Source of the DNA: Xanthobacteraceae bacterium
Lineage (GTDB): Bacteria; Pseudomonadota; Alphaproteobacteria; Rhizobiales; Xanthobacteraceae
Length of the DNA: 64,000 nucleotides
Direction: 5' to 3'
Assembly (NCBI GenBank): GCA_004297465.1
Contig: SCUB01000006.1
Location: 26,401 to 90,400 of the forward strand
The notes beneath the pieces were generated by a model. The model was given only the letters and a program-made list of their open reading frames with translations. It did not search any database and was not told the DNA's origin. Shown piece by piece: positions 1 to 8,724 of this stretch (positions within the stretch are counted from its first letter, which is position 1; every line of letters starts with the position of its first letter). A program made the position numbers and the translations under genes.

Positions 1-2
1 CC

Positions 3-3000
3 ATGATCGACACGGAGACGGCAAGCGAAACAGAGCCGAAGACGGAGATCGAGCCGGGCGCCAGCCCGCGGATCGGTCTCGACCATAAATATACGCGCAC
101 GAGCGGGCGGATATTCTTAAGCGGGATGCAGGCGCTGGTGCGACTGCCGATGGTGCAGATCCGGCGCGACCGCGCCAACGGCCTGCATACCGCCGGCCTC
201 GTCTCGGGCTACCGCGGCTCGCCGCTGGCCGGGCTCGACACCCAGTTCATGGCCGCGCGCAAGTATCTCGACCGCTACGACATCGTCTTCCAGCCTGGCG
301 TCAACGAGGAACTGGCCGCCACCGCGGTGTGGGGCTCGCAGCAATTGCACCTGTCGCCCGGCGCGCGCCACGACGGCGTCATCGGCATGTGGTACGGCAA
401 GGGACCGGGCGTCGACCGCAGCGGCGACGTCTTCAAGCATGCCAACGCCGCCGGTTCCTCTGCCCATGGCGGCGTGCTGTGCATCGCCGGCGACGACCAT
501 GGCGCCAAGTCCTCGAGCATGCCGCACCAGTCGGATCACGCCTTCATCTCGGCGCTGATTCCGGTGCTGCACCCCTCCAGCATCCATGAAATCATCGAGA
601 TGGGCTTGCTGGGCATCGCGATGTCGCGCTTTTCCGGCTGCTGGGTCGGCTTCAAGGCGATCGCCGAGACGGTCGAGACCTCCGGCGAGGTCGATCTCGC
701 CGCTGAGACGCGCCAGTTCGTGATCCCGTCCGACTTCGAGATGCCGCCGGGCGGCCTCAACCTGCGCTGGCCCGACGACCGCTGGAGCCAGGATGCCCGG
801 CTGCAGAATCACAAGCCGCTCGCCGCGCTCGCCTTCGCGCGCGCCAACGGCGTCAATCGCCTCATCATGGATTCGCCGGGCGCGCGGTTCGGCCTGGTGG
901 CCTCGGGCAAGGCTTACGAGGACGTGCGTCAGGCGCTGCGCGAGTTGGGCATCGACGACGCGGTGGCGGCGCGCATCGGCCTCAGGCTCTACAAGATCGG
1001 CATGCCGTGGCCGCTGGAGCCGACCGGCATCCGCAACTTCGCGGTTGGGCTCGAGGAGATCCTGATCGTCGAGGAACGCCGCGAGATCGTCGAGAACCAG
1101 ATCAAGCAGGAGCTGTTCAACTGGCGCGACGACGTGCGGCCGCGCGTGGTCGGCAAGATGGACGAGCACGACCATCCGTTCCTGTCGCTGAGCGATGAAC
1201 TGACGGTGCCGTCGCTGGTGTGCTCCATCGTCGAGCGCCTGCTGCGCTTCGAGATGGACCCGCAGATCGCGGCGCACCTGCGCGAGCGCGCCGACTGGTT
1301 CCGCGCCCGCGAGGAGCGGCGGCGGCAGACCGTGGTGCCGATCCACCGCAGCCCCTATTTCTGCTCGGGCTGTCCGCACAACACCTCGACACGCGTGCCG
1401 GAAGGCAGCCGGGCGCTGGCCGGCATCGGCTGCCACATCATGGCGGCGTGGATGGACCGCCGCACCGTGACCTTCACCCAGATGGGCGGCGAGGGCGTGC
1501 CGTGGATGGGCATGGCGCCGTTCACCAACGAGCCGCACATGTTCGCCAATCTCGGCGACGGCACCTATTTCCATTCCGGCCTGCTGGCGATCCGCCAGGC
1601 CGTCTCCTCCAACGCCAACATCACCTACAAGATCCTCTACAACGACGCCGTCGCCATGACCGGCGGGCAGCACGTCGACGGCCAATTGTCGCCGCAGCAG
1701 ATCACCCATCAGCTGCACCAGGAAGGCGTCAAGGTGATCTACTTCCTGTCCGACCATCCGGAGAATTATCAGGCCGGCGATCTCGCGCCCGGCACGATGA
1801 TCCGCCATCGCGACCAGCTCGACGAGGTGATGCTGACCTTGCGCGAGACGCCGGGCTGCACCGCCATCGTCTACGTGCAGACCTGCGCCGCCGAGAAGCG
1901 CCGCCGCCGCAAGCGCGGCGTGCTGGAAGACCCGGCGCTGCGCGTGTACATCAATCCGCAGGTCTGCGAGGGCTGCGGCGACTGCTCGGTGCAGTCGAAC
2001 TGCATCTCGGTCGAGCCGCTGGAAACCGAGTTCGGCCGCAAGCGTCGCATCAACCAGTCGAGCTGCAACAAGGATTATTCCTGCCTCAAGGGATTCTGCC
2101 CGTCGTTCGTCACGATCGAGGGCGGGCGGGTGCGCCAGCGCGCGCCGGCGGCGTTGCCGGACCTCGCATGGCTGCCCGAGCCCGCCGCGGCGCGCGACCT
2201 GACCGAGCCCTACAACATCGCGGTGGCGGGCGTCGGCGGCACCGGCGTTCTGACCATCGGCGCGCTGATCGGCATGGCGGCGCATATCGAGGGCAAGGCC
2301 AGCCTCATCCTCGACGTGTCGGGGCTGGCGCAGAAGGGCGGCGCGGTGCTCAGTCACGTGCGCATCGGCCGCGCGCCGCAGGACGTCACCTGCTCGCGCA
2401 TCGTCGCCGGCGAGGCCGACCTGCTGATCGCCGCCGACGAGGTGGTGGCGGTCGATCACGAGACCATCGCGCTGTGCCGGCCCGACCGCACCCATGGCGT
2501 GATCAACAGCCATCTCATTCCGATCTCGGACTTCGTGCGCCACCGCGACCTCGATTTCCAGCGCCGCAAGGTGACGCGCACGCTGCAGGCGGCGGTGAAG
2601 CAGGAATCGACCTTCCTCGATCTCACCCATATCGCCGAGGCGCTGCTCGGCGACACCATCGCCACCAACATCATGATGCTGGGAATGGCGAGCCAGCAGG
2701 GCCACCTGCCGGTGTCGCCGGCGGCGATCGAGCAGGCCATCGAGCTTAACGCGGTGTCGGTCGACATGAACAAGCGCGCCTTCGCGCTCGGCCGCATGGC
2801 GGTGGCAGATCCGGCGCGCCTGGCCGCGATGATGAAGGACGAAGCCCCGGCCGCGCCGACGCTCGAGGACATGTCGCTTGACGACATCATCGCCCATCGC
2901 ATCGGGTTCCTCACCGGCTACCAGTCGCGCAAGCTCGCGGCGCGCTACGCGCATCTCGTCGACGACGTGCGCATGGCGGCGGTGGGCACGCTGGGGCAGG

Positions 3001-3545
3001 AGAAGGGCGAGGCGCTCGCCCGCGCGGTCGCGGTCAACTACGCCAAGCTGCTCGCCGTCAAGGACGAGTACGAGGTGGCGCGGCTGTTCGCCGATCCGGC
3101 TTTCAGGCGCGACCTCGCCGAGCAGTTCGAGGGGCCGTACACGGTGAAGTTCCACCTCGCGCCGCCGCTCCTGCCTGGCAAGGACGCGCGCGGCCGGCCG
3201 CGCAAGCGCGCGTTCGGGCCGTGGATGATGCGGCTGTTCGGGGTGCTGGCGCGGCTGCGCATCCTGCGTGGCACCGCCTTCGACGTGTTCGGCCATACCG
3301 CCGAGCGCCGGCACGAGCGCCAGTTGATCGCCGACTACGAGGCCGATGTCGTCCGTGTGCTGGCGAAGCTCGGCCCGGCCACCGCGGCCACCGCGCTGGC
3401 GCTTCTTGCGCTGCCTGACCAGATCCGCGGCTACGGCCCGGTCAAGGCCGAGGCGATCGCCAAGGCGGCCGCCGCGCGGCGCGAGCTTCTGGCGCGCATG
3501 GACGAGGCCGGCGCGCCGCTGCAGCCGGCGCTGGCGGCGGAATAA
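3..3545 (+). CDS. Indolepyruvate ferredoxin oxidoreductase family protein, fused alpha and beta subunits
   Basis: Large 2-oxoacid:ferredoxin oxidoreductase that oxidatively decarboxylates aryl or branched 2-oxoacids to acyl-CoA in the cytoplasm. At about 1180 residues it is the single-chain form joining IorA-like and IorB-like parts. Seen: an N-terminal pyrimidine-binding region; a thiamine diphosphate half near residue 451 (CSGCPHNTSTRVPEG); an iron-sulfur motif near 654-667 (VCEGCGDCSVQSNC); a gamma-type domain from about 735 (GVGGTGVLTIGALIG); and a C-terminal extension usual in this fused family. The ATG lies at the third base of the window, so its ribosome site and promoter are off the edge and the true start may be further upstream. 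Substrate cannot be read from sequence. Family confidence is high. Confidence 0.93.
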   Translation: MIDTETASETEPKTEIEPGASPRIGLDHKYTRTSGRIFLSGMQALVRLPMVQIRRDRANGLHTAGLVSGYRGSPLAGLDTQFMAARKYLDRYDIVFQPGVNEELAATAVWGSQQLHLSPGARHDGVIGMWYGKGPGVDRSGDVFKHANAAGSSAHGGVLCIAGDDHGAKSSSMPHQSDHAFISALIPVLHPSSIHEIIEMGLLGIAMSRFSGCWVGFKAIAETVETSGEVDLAAETRQFVIPSDFEMPPGGLNLRWPDDRWSQDARLQNHKPLAALAFARANGVNRLIMDSPGARFGLVASGKAYEDVRQALRELGIDDAVAARIGLRLYKIGMPWPLEPTGIRNFAVGLEEILIVEERREIVENQIKQELFNWRDDVRPRVVGKMDEHDHPFLSLSDELTVPSLVCSIVERLLRFEMDPQIAAHLRERADWFRAREERRRQTVVPIHRSPYFCSGCPHNTSTRVPEGSRALAGIGCHIMAAWMDRRTVTFTQMGGEGVPWMGMAPFTNEPHMFANLGDGTYFHSGLLAIRQAVSSNANITYKILYNDAVAMTGGQHVDGQLSPQQITHQLHQEGVKVIYFLSDHPENYQAGDLAPGTMIRHRDQLDEVMLTLRETPGCTAIVYVQTCAAEKRRRRKRGVLEDPALRVYINPQVCEGCGDCSVQSNCISVEPLETEFGRKRRINQSSCNKDYSCLKGFCPSFVTIEGGRVRQRAPAALPDLAWLPEPAAARDLTEPYNIAVAGVGGTGVLTIGALIGMAAHIEGKASLILDVSGLAQKGGAVLSHVRIGRAPQDVTCSRIVAGEADLLIAADEVVAVDHETIALCRPDRTHGVINSHLIPISDFVRHRDLDFQRRKVTRTLQAAVKQESTFLDLTHIAEALLGDTIATNIMMLGMASQQGHLPVSPAAIEQAIELNAVSVDMNKRAFALGRMAVADPARLAAMMKDEAPAAPTLEDMSLDDIIAHRIGFLTGYQSRKLAARYAHLVDDVRMAAVGTLGQEKGEALARAVAVNYAKLLAVKDEYEVARLFADPAFRRDLAEQFEGPYTVKFHLAPPLLPGKDARGRPRKRAFGPWMMRLFGVLARLRILRGTAFDVFGHTAERRHERQLIADYEADVVRVLAKLGPATAATALALLALPDQIRGYGPVKAEAIAKAAAARRELLARMDEAGAPLQPALAAE

Positions 3546-3862
3546 GGGCTTTTTCCGTAAAGCTTTTGAAGAGCCTCAGAAGGGGCCGCCAAGCCATTGG
3601 ATGCATGGCGTAAATGGCTGGCATGGCTGGCACGCCGTTCGAACAAGGTTCGAACCATATTGAAACTTTGGCGGCCATTTTGACGGAACTGGCGCGCTCG
3701 GCAGGATGAAACTGGGAACTCCTATGTGATTGTAGTGCCTCTATAATTTTAGCAGCGTCCGCTTCACGCCAGGAGCGGGAACTCCCCTTGGCCATAGGAA
3801 GTGCCGCTCCTTACCCAGAGCAGATCTTTGGCTGGTTCGGCTTCGGCTTCTCGTTGCCCTAT
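3546..3862. other. Intergenic stretch holding the left repeat of the tRNA-Arg islet
   Basis: Between two convergent genes. I see no convincing gene. It contains a TTCGAAC-type palindrome pair near 3635-3655 and a 12-bp copy of the tRNA-Arg 3' end at 3690-3701. Base composition becomes more AT-rich after about 3700, compatible with a junction between ancestral and inserted DNA. Confidence 0.5.
3690..3701. repeat. Putative att-like direct repeat, distal copy
   Basis: Exact 12-base match to positions 5744-5755 (tRNA-Arg 3' end with CCA). The bases on either side of the two copies differ, so the match is exactly 12. Confidence 0.55.
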
Positions 3863-5557
3863 TTACGACACCGTTTCATTTGCGGCGGTGGCCTGCTGCA
3901 CCGTGGTAGCCTTATTCTGCTGGCTGCGCATCCATGTCCACTTCGTGTATTCGCGGGCGACGCGAACGCGCGCTTCTTTCAGCGGCAGGCCCTTGTAGTG
4001 GGCGACCGTGGGATTTTGCTCGAAGAACTTGTCCACCTGCTCTTGCGTCATGTTGGCGTGCGCTTTCAGCAGCCAGTCGTAGAGATCGAAGGGATCGTCA
4101 TCGCGCAGCCCGCGCGAGGCGTTGTCTTTGCCGAACACGGCATCCGTGTAGCGGCGCGCGGCCTGCGCTTCGCCTGCTGTCAGCGGCATTTCCACGAGCC
4201 AGTGGCGACCATTTGCGCCGACTGCGAGCAAGGCCTTGTCGTCGCCCCGTGAACTGATTTCTTCCACCGTTGCGCGGAGGGTTTTGCCGTCCATGTCGGG
4301 CACTTCGATCATGTCGCCGATCTTGACCGTGCGCTGCGGTTTGCCGGCGCTGTCGAGCAATTCAGGCGGCGACCCGTCGAAGGTGGTCGGCACGGTGCTG
4401 GCCGTCTTCCACGCTTCCATGAGCCAGAAAATGTCGCGGTGCTTATCGTAGCCCTCAAGCATGGTTTCGATCTCCATTGTCCGCCCGAAGGGGTAATCGT
4501 CGATCTTGATGGTTTGCAGGAAGCCGAAGCACGGGTGGCCCGTCACGTCCTCGTCGGCGAGGAATGTGTGGTTTGTGATGACAACATAGGCGGGCGCAAT
4601 CGGCTGGCCGTCCACCGTCATGCTGTTCTCCGCGTCGCGGATCGTAGCTTCGGCTTTTTCGGCGACGGCGCGCCAGTCGGCCTCGGCCATCATGGTGGGG
4701 ATACTCAGCTCAAACCAATAGACCGGATTCGTGAGCTTCTTCTTCGACGCGTTGTAAATCTGGTCGCGCACATAGACTTCCAACTCGCGCTGAAACTCCG
4801 CGTTCCTCACATCGCCCGTGGGCGCCTTCCAGCCGTTCTTGCGCTTGGCTTCGACCTCATAGGTCTTTCCCGAGGCCTTAGACTTCGCTCTGAACTCCGG
4901 CGTCGGCGTCGATCCGGCCTTCGTCTCCGCGCAGGAAATCTCCATGCCCGCGACGGCCAAGGCCGCACCCACGATAGCCTCGTGATAGGCGGGCATGAAG
5001 CTGACGGGATCGCGCAGCCGCTTGAGCAACGGCTTCGGAATCTCGTCGTGGTGGGCGATCAGGTAGAGAGCATAGGCCAGATGCAGCCAGCATGCGATGA
5101 AGCCCATCATCACAATTGTCTTCACCTTCGGCTCGCCGGGCTTGTGGCTGCTGTATGCTTGAGTCTTTTGCAGCCAGCCGAAGAGTGGATGCTGGCCCTT
5201 GCTGCGCTCGCGCTCGCCCCATTTATGGCCGAGCGTCTTCTTCATGAAGTAGTCGAGAAAGTTGGGGAAGATGAGCCAGTTCTTGCCCCAGTGGACCGTC
5301 AACTTCACCGCCACGAACCGGAAGCCGTTCGCCTCATCCATCCACGACACGATGGGGTTGCCATGGCCTTGCTGCTGCTGGCGCACGCTCTCGGCGGCCT
5401 GATGTTGGCGCAGCATGGCTTGCGCCTGCGCCAAGAAGGCGGGGTCGCGTTCAGGCATGGGCGCGCGCCGCACACCCGGTTCGGTGGTATTCAAACAGCA
5501 TTTCTTGAACTTCTTGCCGCTCCCGCACAGGCACGGCTCATTCCTTCCAGTATTCAT
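3863..5557 (-). CDS. SEC-C motif protein with possible PD-(D/E)XK-like segment
   Basis: 564 residues from the ATG at 5557, chosen because SEC-C proteins typically begin with this G-R-N-x-P-C arrangement; an in-frame ATG at 5593 would add 12 residues. Neither start has a good ribosome site. Seen: the SEC-C zinc motif CLCGSGKKFKKCC at 9-21; a Gln-rich helix near 45-65; a hydrophobic helical stretch near 147-170; and, at about 221-238, E-F-R...Y-E-V-E-A-K, which has the spacing of an (E/D)...ExK nuclease core. SEC-C is a small metal-binding accessory domain also found outside SecA. The rest of the protein I do not recognise. It is the only gene of the tRNA-Arg islet. A defence or nuclease role is an inference. 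Confidence 0.7.
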   Translation of the reverse strand: MNTGRNEPCLCGSGKKFKKCCLNTTEPGVRRAPMPERDPAFLAQAQAMLRQHQAAESVRQQQQGHGNPIVSWMDEANGFRFVAVKLTVHWGKNWLIFPNFLDYFMKKTLGHKWGERERSKGQHPLFGWLQKTQAYSSHKPGEPKVKTIVMMGFIACWLHLAYALYLIAHHDEIPKPLLKRLRDPVSFMPAYHEAIVGAALAVAGMEISCAETKAGSTPTPEFRAKSKASGKTYEVEAKRKNGWKAPTGDVRNAEFQRELEVYVRDQIYNASKKKLTNPVYWFELSIPTMMAEADWRAVAEKAEATIRDAENSMTVDGQPIAPAYVVITNHTFLADEDVTGHPCFGFLQTIKIDDYPFGRTMEIETMLEGYDKHRDIFWLMEAWKTASTVPTTFDGSPPELLDSAGKPQRTVKIGDMIEVPDMDGKTLRATVEEISSRGDDKALLAVGANGRHWLVEMPLTAGEAQAARRYTDAVFGKDNASRGLRDDDPFDLYDWLLKAHANMTQEQVDKFFEQNPTVAHYKGLPLKEARVRVAREYTKWTWMRSQQNKATTVQQATAANETVS

Positions 5558-5743
5558 TTTTTGGATTATCGCAGAGTCGTACCGCTGGGTCATGCCATTG
5601 ACAGACGCTTGGTGGTCCGCGTCCGTCTACAGCGGGACGTCTGCAATTCCCCCGATCCCAACCTTCGCCGCGCACCAAGCCAAGGTCCGCCTCTCGTCAG
5701 TGGCGGACCCCGGTGCCCGGTTTGTTCTGGAATGGTGGTGAAA

Positions 5744-5820
5744 TGGCGCGCTCGGAGAGATTCGAACTCCCGACCCTCGGAATCGAAATCCGATGCTCTA
5801 TCCAGCTGAGCTACGAGCGC
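5744..5820 (-). tRNA. tRNA-Arg (anticodon TCG)
   Basis: Cloverleaf read on the minus strand: acceptor GCGCTCG (5820-5814) pairs with CGAGCGC (5754-5748); the D arm contains AGCTCAGCTGGATAGAGC; the anticodon loop TTTCGAT gives TCG (reads CGA); the T loop contains GTTCGAATC. Discriminator G and CCA are encoded (5747-5744). Its 3' end is the repeat bounding the neighbouring islet. Confidence 0.96.
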
Positions 5821-5970
5821 CGCGCCGGCATCCTATGGCACGGCTTGGGCCGTGGGGGAAATCATCCTTAACGAATTTCCAACACAGTCCCGCCAGAGTC
5901 GTGTGGCAAACGGCGCCGGGGCGAGGGTAGGGAAATCGTCCAGCCGTCAGGTGGGGGATTTGCGGCAGCG

Positions 5971-6432
5971 ATGCGCAAGGCGGGACCGGTTCTCATTTGG
6001 GGCATGACGGCGGCCGTGCTGGGCGCGGCGCCCGTACCCGCGCGCGCCGACTACCGCATCACCCGCGACCACGGCGGCTATGTCGAGGAATACAAGACCC
6101 GCTATGAACGCATCCGCGCCCGTGGCGAGCGGGTCATCATCGACGGCATCTGCAATTCGGCCTGCACGCTGGTGCTGGGCATCGTGCCGCCGAACAAGGT
6201 GTGCGCGACGCCGCGCGCAAGTCTCGGCTTCCATCAGGCCTATTACGACAAGGCCTTCACCTTCGGCATCAAGATCACCAGCAGCGAGGGCACGTCCGAC
6301 CTGATGTCCTATTACCCGCAGCCGGTGAAGGAATGGATCCGCAGCAACGGCGGGCTGACCACCGAGATGAAGAAGGTCAGGAACGGCTCCGACCTGTGGA
6401 AGATCGTCGATCCCTGTCCCGACGAGTTCTGA
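5971..6432 (+). CDS. Exported protein with CNSACT motif (ClpP-like periplasmic family)
   Basis: 153 residues. The N-terminus is a signal peptide with a likely cut after ARA (residue 26). The mature protein has a short helical segment and then GICNSACTLVLG (59-70). That C-x-S-A-C-T block is shared by predicted periplasmic proteins resembling ClpP/crotonase folds (COG3904-like), where the Ser is the presumed nucleophile; I assign this by motif resemblance only. Four cysteines in the mature part suggest disulfides. A solitary gene downstream of tRNA-Arg and convergent with the alcohol dehydrogenase gene. Substrate unknown. Confidence 0.7.
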   Translation: MRKAGPVLIWGMTAAVLGAAPVPARADYRITRDHGGYVEEYKTRYERIRARGERVIIDGICNSACTLVLGIVPPNKVCATPRASLGFHQAYYDKAFTFGIKITSSEGTSDLMSYYPQPVKEWIRSNGGLTTEMKKVRNGSDLWKIVDPCPDEF

Positions 6433-6504
6433 ACCTTTTCTTGATCTATTTCATGCGGTCGAGCATCTTGCGCGCCTCCTAAGCGTGACAGCGACGGCGC
6501 GCGA

Positions 6505-7632
6505 TCAGAACGTCACCACGGAGCGGATCGACTGGCCGGAGCGCATGAGGTCGAACGCCTGGTTGATGTCGGCGAGCGGCATGACGTGGGTGATCATCGG
6601 ATCGATCTCGATCTTGCCCTCCATGTACCAGTCGACGATTTTCGGCACGTCGGTGCGGCTGCGCGCGCCGCCGAACGCGGTGCCCTTCCACACCCGCCCG
6701 GTGACGAGCTGGAACGGCCTGGTGGCGATCTCGGCGCCCGCCGCCGCCACGCCGATGACGATCGACTGGCCCCAGCCGCGGTGGCAGGCCTCCAGCGCCT
6801 GGCGCATCACGGTGACGTTGCCGGTGCAGTCGAACGTGTAGTCGGCGCCGCCGATCTGGTCGGTTGGCGTCTTCGTCATATTGACGAGATGGGCGACGAG
6901 GTCCGGCCCGACCTCGGTGGGGTTGACGAAATGCGTCATGCCGAAGCGCTCGCCCCACGCCTTCTTGTCGTTGTTGCGGTCGACGCCGATGATCATGTCG
7001 GCGCTGGCGAGCCTGAGCCCCTGGATGACGTTGAGCCCGATGCCACCGAGGCCGAACACGATGGCCTTAGCGCCGGGCTCGACGCGCGCGGTGTTGAGCA
7101 CGGCGCCGATCCCGGTGGTGACGCCGCAGCCGATGTAGCAGACCTTGTCGAACGGCGCGTCCTTGCGGATCTTCGCCACCGCGATCTCCGGCAGCACGGT
7201 GAAGTTGGCGAAGGTCGAGCAGCCCATGTAGTGATGGATCGTCCTGCCGTCGAGCGAGAACCGCGAGGTGCCGTCCGGCATCACGCCGGCGCCTTGCGTG
7301 GCGCGAATCGCGGTGCACAGGTTGGTCTTGCGCGACAGGCACGACGGACACTGGCGGCATTCCGGCGTGTACAGCGGAATGACGTGATCGCCTTTGGCGA
7401 CCGAGGTGACGCCGGGGCCGGTGTCGACCACGACGCCCGCGCCTTCATGGCCGAGGATGGCGGGAAACAGGCCTTCGGGATCGGCGCCGGACAGGGTGAA
7501 TTCGTCGGTGTGGCAGATGCCGGTCGCCTTGACCTCGACCAGCACCTCGCCGGCCCTGGGACCGTCGAGCCGCACGCTGGCGAGTTCGAGAGGCTTGCCG
7601 GACTGAAAAGCCACCGCGGCGCGTACGTCCAT
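6505..7632 (-). CDS. adhC: S-(hydroxymethyl)glutathione dehydrogenase / class III alcohol dehydrogenase
   Basis: 375 residues, the usual length. It oxidises the glutathione adduct of formaldehyde with NAD in the cytoplasm, and also reduces S-nitrosoglutathione. Seen: catalytic zinc ligands Cys40 (GICHTDE) and His62 (GHEGAG) with a third Cys in YIGCGVTTG; structural zinc cysteines at 92, 95, 98 and 106; a Rossmann GLGGIG near 195; class III features such as PFQLVTGRVWKGTAFGG. The ATG at 7632 is preceded by GGGAGA; upstream in-frame ATGs lie inside the divergent gene's start region and are rejected. It is divergent from the DMT transporter gene. Confidence 0.95.
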   Translation of the reverse strand: MDVRAAVAFQSGKPLELASVRLDGPRAGEVLVEVKATGICHTDEFTLSGADPEGLFPAILGHEGAGVVVDTGPGVTSVAKGDHVIPLYTPECRQCPSCLSRKTNLCTAIRATQGAGVMPDGTSRFSLDGRTIHHYMGCSTFANFTVLPEIAVAKIRKDAPFDKVCYIGCGVTTGIGAVLNTARVEPGAKAIVFGLGGIGLNVIQGLRLASADMIIGVDRNNDKKAWGERFGMTHFVNPTEVGPDLVAHLVNMTKTPTDQIGGADYTFDCTGNVTVMRQALEACHRGWGQSIVIGVAAAGAEIATRPFQLVTGRVWKGTAFGGARSRTDVPKIVDWYMEGKIEIDPMITHVMPLADINQAFDLMRSGQSIRSVVTF

Positions 7633-7714
7633 GGAATATCTCCCATACCGGCCAGGCTCGTTGACAAACGCAACGATGCCAGAGACGGTAAGTCCGACGC
7701 AAGCCGGGATTGCC

Positions 7715-8593
7715 ATGAACAGGAATGTCGAGACGTTGGCGGCGAATGCCGCTCCTTTTTTGTTTGTGTTCCTGTGGAGCACCGGATTCCTCGGCGCCAA
7801 GTTCGGCCTTCCGTATGCCGAGCCGATGACCTTCCTCACCATCCGCATGCTGCTGATCGTGCCGCTGCTCATCGTCATCGCGCTCGTGAGCGGGGTGGCG
7901 TTGATCAGTCCGCGCGAGATCGGCCACAGCGCCGTGGTCGGCGCGCTGGTGCACGGGCTTTATCTCGGTGGCGTGTTCGTCTCGATCGGCCTTGGCATTC
8001 CGGCCGGGCTGTCGGCGCTGATCACCGGCATGCAGCCGATCCTGACCGCGACGATCGCCAACCGCTGGCTCGGCGAGCGCGTCAGCGGCGTGCAGTGGAT
8101 CGGGCTTGCGCTCGGCCTCGTTGGCGTCGCGCTGGTGCTGCATAACCGGCCGATGACCGGGCAGGCGGGCTGGGGGTGGCTCGCCTCGTTCGTGGCGCTG
8201 TTCGCCATCACCATCGGCGCGCTGTACCAGAAACGATTCGGCGGCCGGATCGACTGGCGCATCGGCAACATCTTCCAGTATTCGTCGGCGGGCGTGATGT
8301 TCGCCATCGGCGCGATGCTGTTCGAGACGCGCGCGGTGCAGTGGACGCCGCCGTTCATCTTCGCGCTCGGCTGGCTGACGCTGGCTCTGTCGCTGGGCGC
8401 GATCACGCTCTTGTACTGGCTGATCCGCCATTCCGCTGCCACCAAGGTGGCGAGCTTCTTCTATCTCGTGCCGGCGACCACGGCGGTGCTGGCGTTCCTG
8501 CTGTTCGACGAGAAGCTCGACCTGCTGTCGATCGCCGGCATGGTGGGGTGCGCCACCGGCGTCGTGCTGGTCAACCTCAAGCGCGACGCCTGA
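7715..8593 (+). CDS. EamA/DMT-family transporter
   Basis: 292 residues with about ten hydrophobic segments in two homologous halves, the layout of EamA (drug/metabolite exporter) inner-membrane proteins. Motifs include FLWSTGFLGAKFGLPYAEPMTF at the N-terminus and a C-terminal half ending in a helix with GVVLVNLKRDA. I start at the ATG at 7715; a longer frame from 7631 would overlap the start of the divergent dehydrogenase gene and lacks membrane character. The exported compound cannot be deduced. Confidence 0.85.
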   Translation: MNRNVETLAANAAPFLFVFLWSTGFLGAKFGLPYAEPMTFLTIRMLLIVPLLIVIALVSGVALISPREIGHSAVVGALVHGLYLGGVFVSIGLGIPAGLSALITGMQPILTATIANRWLGERVSGVQWIGLALGLVGVALVLHNRPMTGQAGWGWLASFVALFAITIGALYQKRFGGRIDWRIGNIFQYSSAGVMFAIGAMLFETRAVQWTPPFIFALGWLTLALSLGAITLLYWLIRHSAATKVASFFYLVPATTAVLAFLLFDEKLDLLSIAGMVGCATGVVLVNLKRDA

Positions 8594-8634
8594 CGTCCCG
8601 TCCTGCGGCAGGTGCGCGATACGACGGGGCGAGA

Positions 8635-8670
8635 ATGAAAAAATCCTCGCAAGCCGTTCCGAGCAAATGA
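8635..8670 (+). pseudogene. Possible 11-codon remnant reading MKKSSQAVPSK
   Basis: An ATG with an upstream GGGGCGAG gives MKKSSQAVPSK and then TGA. From memory, several Hyphomicrobiales small basic proteins begin with a similar K-x-S-Q-x-V-P-S-K string and continue with a helical R/K-rich part; here the frame closes at once and no such tail follows. It may be a decayed copy, a tiny peptide or coincidence. Confidence 0.2.
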
Positions 8671-8724
8671 GATAACGCGGCGCGTAAGCGCGCGGAGGAA
8701 TTAAGTTCGAGGCCTTCCTGCGGC

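Larger units (their letters stand above)
3690..5755. mobile_element. Putative tRNA-Arg-associated genomic islet (about 2 kb, no integrase)
   Basis: The 12 bases TGGCGCGCTCGG occur at 3690-3701 and again at 5744-5755. The second copy is the complement of the 3' end of the tRNA-Arg gene, including its encoded CCA and discriminator base. A direct repeat of a tRNA 3' end on the 3' side of that tRNA is the usual footprint of site-specific integration. The enclosed DNA carries one gene (SEC-C protein) and is visibly less GC-rich than its flanks. No integrase or excisionase is present, so this would be a decayed or non-autonomous element. The repeat is short, so chance is not excluded. Confidence 0.55.

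Noticed and set aside
1220..2749. Long plus-strand frame overlapping the oxidoreductase
   Set aside because: Shifted-frame shadow, extremely Arg/Gly/Ala-rich, without start signals.
117..3314. A 1065-codon open frame antisense to the ferredoxin oxidoreductase gene
   Set aside because: It is Arg/His/Asp-rich with no recognisable domain and is the mirror of a well-supported gene in GC-rich codons, a common artefact.
4439..5809. 456-codon plus-strand frame opposite the SEC-C gene
   Set aside because: Its C-terminus is the translated antisense tRNA-Arg, a well-known spurious hit; the opposite strand carries the recognisable SEC-C motif.
6586..8145. Long plus-strand frame antisense to the alcohol dehydrogenase
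   Set aside because: Antisense to a clear class III dehydrogenase; no domain.
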